A stretch of DNA of 32,802 bases. It comes from Schoenoplectus triqueter (taxonomy: Eukaryota > Streptophyta > Magnoliopsida > Poales > Cyperaceae). Position numbers and translations under genes: made by a program. Shown piece by piece: positions 30,848-32,802 of the stretch. The stretch lies in NCBI GenBank assembly GCA_964058805.1, contig CAXKVV010001800.1, positions 1-32,802 of the forward strand. Reading direction: 5' to 3'. Position 1 is the first letter of the stretch, and every line of letters starts with the position of its first letter. The notes beneath the pieces are model-generated. The model ran no database searches and was not told where the DNA came from. It saw only the letters and a list, made by a program, of their open reading frames with translations.

Positions 30848-32802
30848 TAAATTGTTTCCTAGCTATGGGTAATAGATCCGTACTAGGTAGACATATATGA
30901 AGAAAGGGTTCCAAGGAGGCCAAGTGGAGGAGGTGGATTAATCAGAACTTTTGAAATATGCTGCTTGAGCTTGGTGCACCACCTCAAGACATAGCGTATT
31001 TACCTATATTAATTGGGCCGGTTATGATGTATAATAGATTATTGTGGTCACTAGATCAAGTATACGATAGACATAAAATAGGTTAAATCTTTAATATATA
31101 TATTTAGTTATATCATATCATTAATTTATACTCTGATTAATTCTTCTGTAGTCTGGTATATTTTGTAAAATATATGAATGATGAATTAGTTCTAATATAA
31201 TTTACTTTTTCAGCATTCTGTTTTATTATAATTTCTATATTGCAAATGGCGTTGATATGAAGAAATTGTATATTTGCTGGACAAACAATGTGTTGCTATA
31301 TTGATCTTCATGTTTGCAAACAAAGTAATATAATTATTTTTGTGCCACTAGAATCAAATATTAAAAACTAAAATAGCAAAATCAGTTAGTTTTACAATAG
31401 CTTTAAGACAAAAGATGTTGCTACTTTGCAAGACACCTTTTTTACATTTACCCACATCACAAATCATTTCTTCATTTTTGCTATAGCACCCTGCTAGACC
31501 GATATAGCAAGATGTGGAAAGGTCTTGCTAAGAAATTTAGCTAGATTTATTTGAACTTTGTGCAAAAGTTTGAGATTTTGCTAAATCCCATTTTGCTACT
31601 AGTGTTTTAATATATTTATTTTAATTCAAAATTTATGTGCCATTCTTTCTTGTCTTTTCATTTAAATATATTATTAGATTTACCTAAAAACCAAAAACAT
31701 TATAACGTCTGAGAAAAGTATATAGTTTTTTTTTACTCCTCCGCATGAATAATCGTGTGGAAGTGTGTCAATAGGTGAATTTTTGGAGTTGACTGAATAG
31801 AACTAATTAACTTTGTAAATTTTCATAATTTCAATGAATATTCTATTTTTTTTCGGAGTGGATTAATTAAACTTGCGGGACAAAGAATTAAAGTTGAAAT
31901 GTGAACCGAGAGAGTCCCGTTCATTTTTTTTAAAGATTGTTCTGCTAAAATTTTTAAGTACTTAAATAAAAAAAATTATTTAAATATGTTAGTTATCTTT
32001 CTAAACTTTGTAGGATTTTGTATTTATACAATGTACATTTAGCTATGAAAACAAATAAAACAAAAATAACTAAAAAAAATTAAAAATAACAAAAATAACT
32101 GATTTATATACTTAATATATAATAGAATATTCATTGATTATTTTATCTTGAAAACATATAACAATTTTAATGTCTGAATGCATGATCTTTTATCCATGTT
32201 TAAAAAATAAAAATAAAATATGCACCTTTTATATTTTTTTTATTTTCCAAATCAAATGAAATGTTTTAAAATCCATAATCGAGTTATAAAACAAAAGAGA
32301 AAAAAATGCTCCTCAAAGAGCAACAAAACAAAAAGTAATAAAATTAATTCCTCTTCATGTAATGTTTTATCAAACAAATATAATATATATTAATCAGTAA
32401 AATTCAGAAAATCATTAAACTTTTTAAAGTCTAATCGAGTGAAAATTAGATATCGAATTAAATTTTGTGAAATGCAATTTATACAGGGGCATTGATCATA
32501 AAAGTCAGAATTTTTATAAACTGATTAATTAAATTTGGCAGTTGATTATTGATTTTACAGCCAGCTAATTAATGTCTCATATCAGCAAAATGTCCTCCGA
32601 ACAATATATAGACAATTTATCCACTAATTCTTACTGATTGGCCTGTTAATCTAGATTGACGGGTTTTTTTTTAGTTTTTACATCACGGAGTTGAGTTATA
32701 TTTGGTGTTGGGTCTTGTCATACTTAATCTACCGGTCGAAAGAATACCGATATGAATGTGGTTTGGTACCATAAAAATTAGGCTTTACTAACAGTCTAAC
32801 AC
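30848..32802. other. Upstream region of MADS locus 2, no gene
   Basis: AT-rich DNA without a supported coding region. The 170 bp next to the ATG are less AT-rich and would include the leader. On the minus strand TATA-like sequences occur near 31005 and 31036, but none is convincing enough to place a start site. One possible small transposon lies at 31346-31604. Confidence 0.4.
31346..31604. mobile_element. Possible miniature CACTA-like element
   Basis: It begins CACTAGAATCAAA and ends, inverted, CACTAGTAGCAAA. TAGCAAAAT-type motifs occur inside both ends. The flanking triplets differ (TGC and TTT), so the expected target duplication is absent and the call is weak. Confidence 0.3.

Overview
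This window looks like nuclear DNA of a flowering plant, probably a monocot. It is AT-rich and holds no bacterial-type operons, rRNA, tRNA or CRISPR. Most of it is layered transposon debris around two MADS-box loci on the minus strand. The monocot suggestion rests on how closely the MADS domains resemble the short FLC-clade proteins of monocots (rice OsMADS51 / cereal ODDSOC type); this is from memory, with no search run.

The main host gene runs from 30847 down to about 25237 on the minus strand. I could assemble four phase-compatible exons: MADS (30639-30847), I region (26261-26357), start of K (25579-25628) and K box (25312-25408). All have GT/AG borders, and reading through the last donor reaches a stop at 25237-25239 with an AATAAA downstream, giving about 175 aa. 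A second, closely similar MADS exon 1 lies at 3693-3913 on the same strand. Its downstream exons are not recognisable before the window edge. The two loci look like a head-to-tail tandem pair about 27 kb apart, separated by transposons.

Layout: 3-1060 end of a Ty3/gypsy element; 2613-3077 nonautonomous Helitron copy 1; 3693-3913 MADS locus 1; 5276-5409 hairpin and direct repeat; 7230-7565 foldback element; 8532-8614 short RTE-LINE tail; 8850-10176 PIF/Harbinger-like element swollen by ATAATC-type repeats; 11107-11501 and 12970-13466 two members of a foldback MITE family next to TA runs; 13660-15310 LTR-like or promoter-like region of unknown origin; 15812-16284 Helitron copy 2; 17127-20791 full-length but dead RTE-type LINE with a 15-bp target duplication; 21713-22298 second PIF-like copy, inverted; 22312-24161 hAT-like element holding a CACTA element (22775-24122), both with matching target duplications; 25237-30847 MADS locus 2, whose first intron holds an old internally deleted Ty1/copia element (26390-28753) and a second short RTE tail (29235-29329); 30848-32802 upstream DNA with one possible small CACTA-like element.

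The MADS proteins would be nuclear transcription factors. The transposons matter mainly as shapers of the locus: they separate the pair, enlarge intron 1 and supply hairpin-forming repeats. I see no obviously new biochemical system. The most useful results are the recovered split gene, the dated nesting of elements and the hairpin arrays in the CACTA element.
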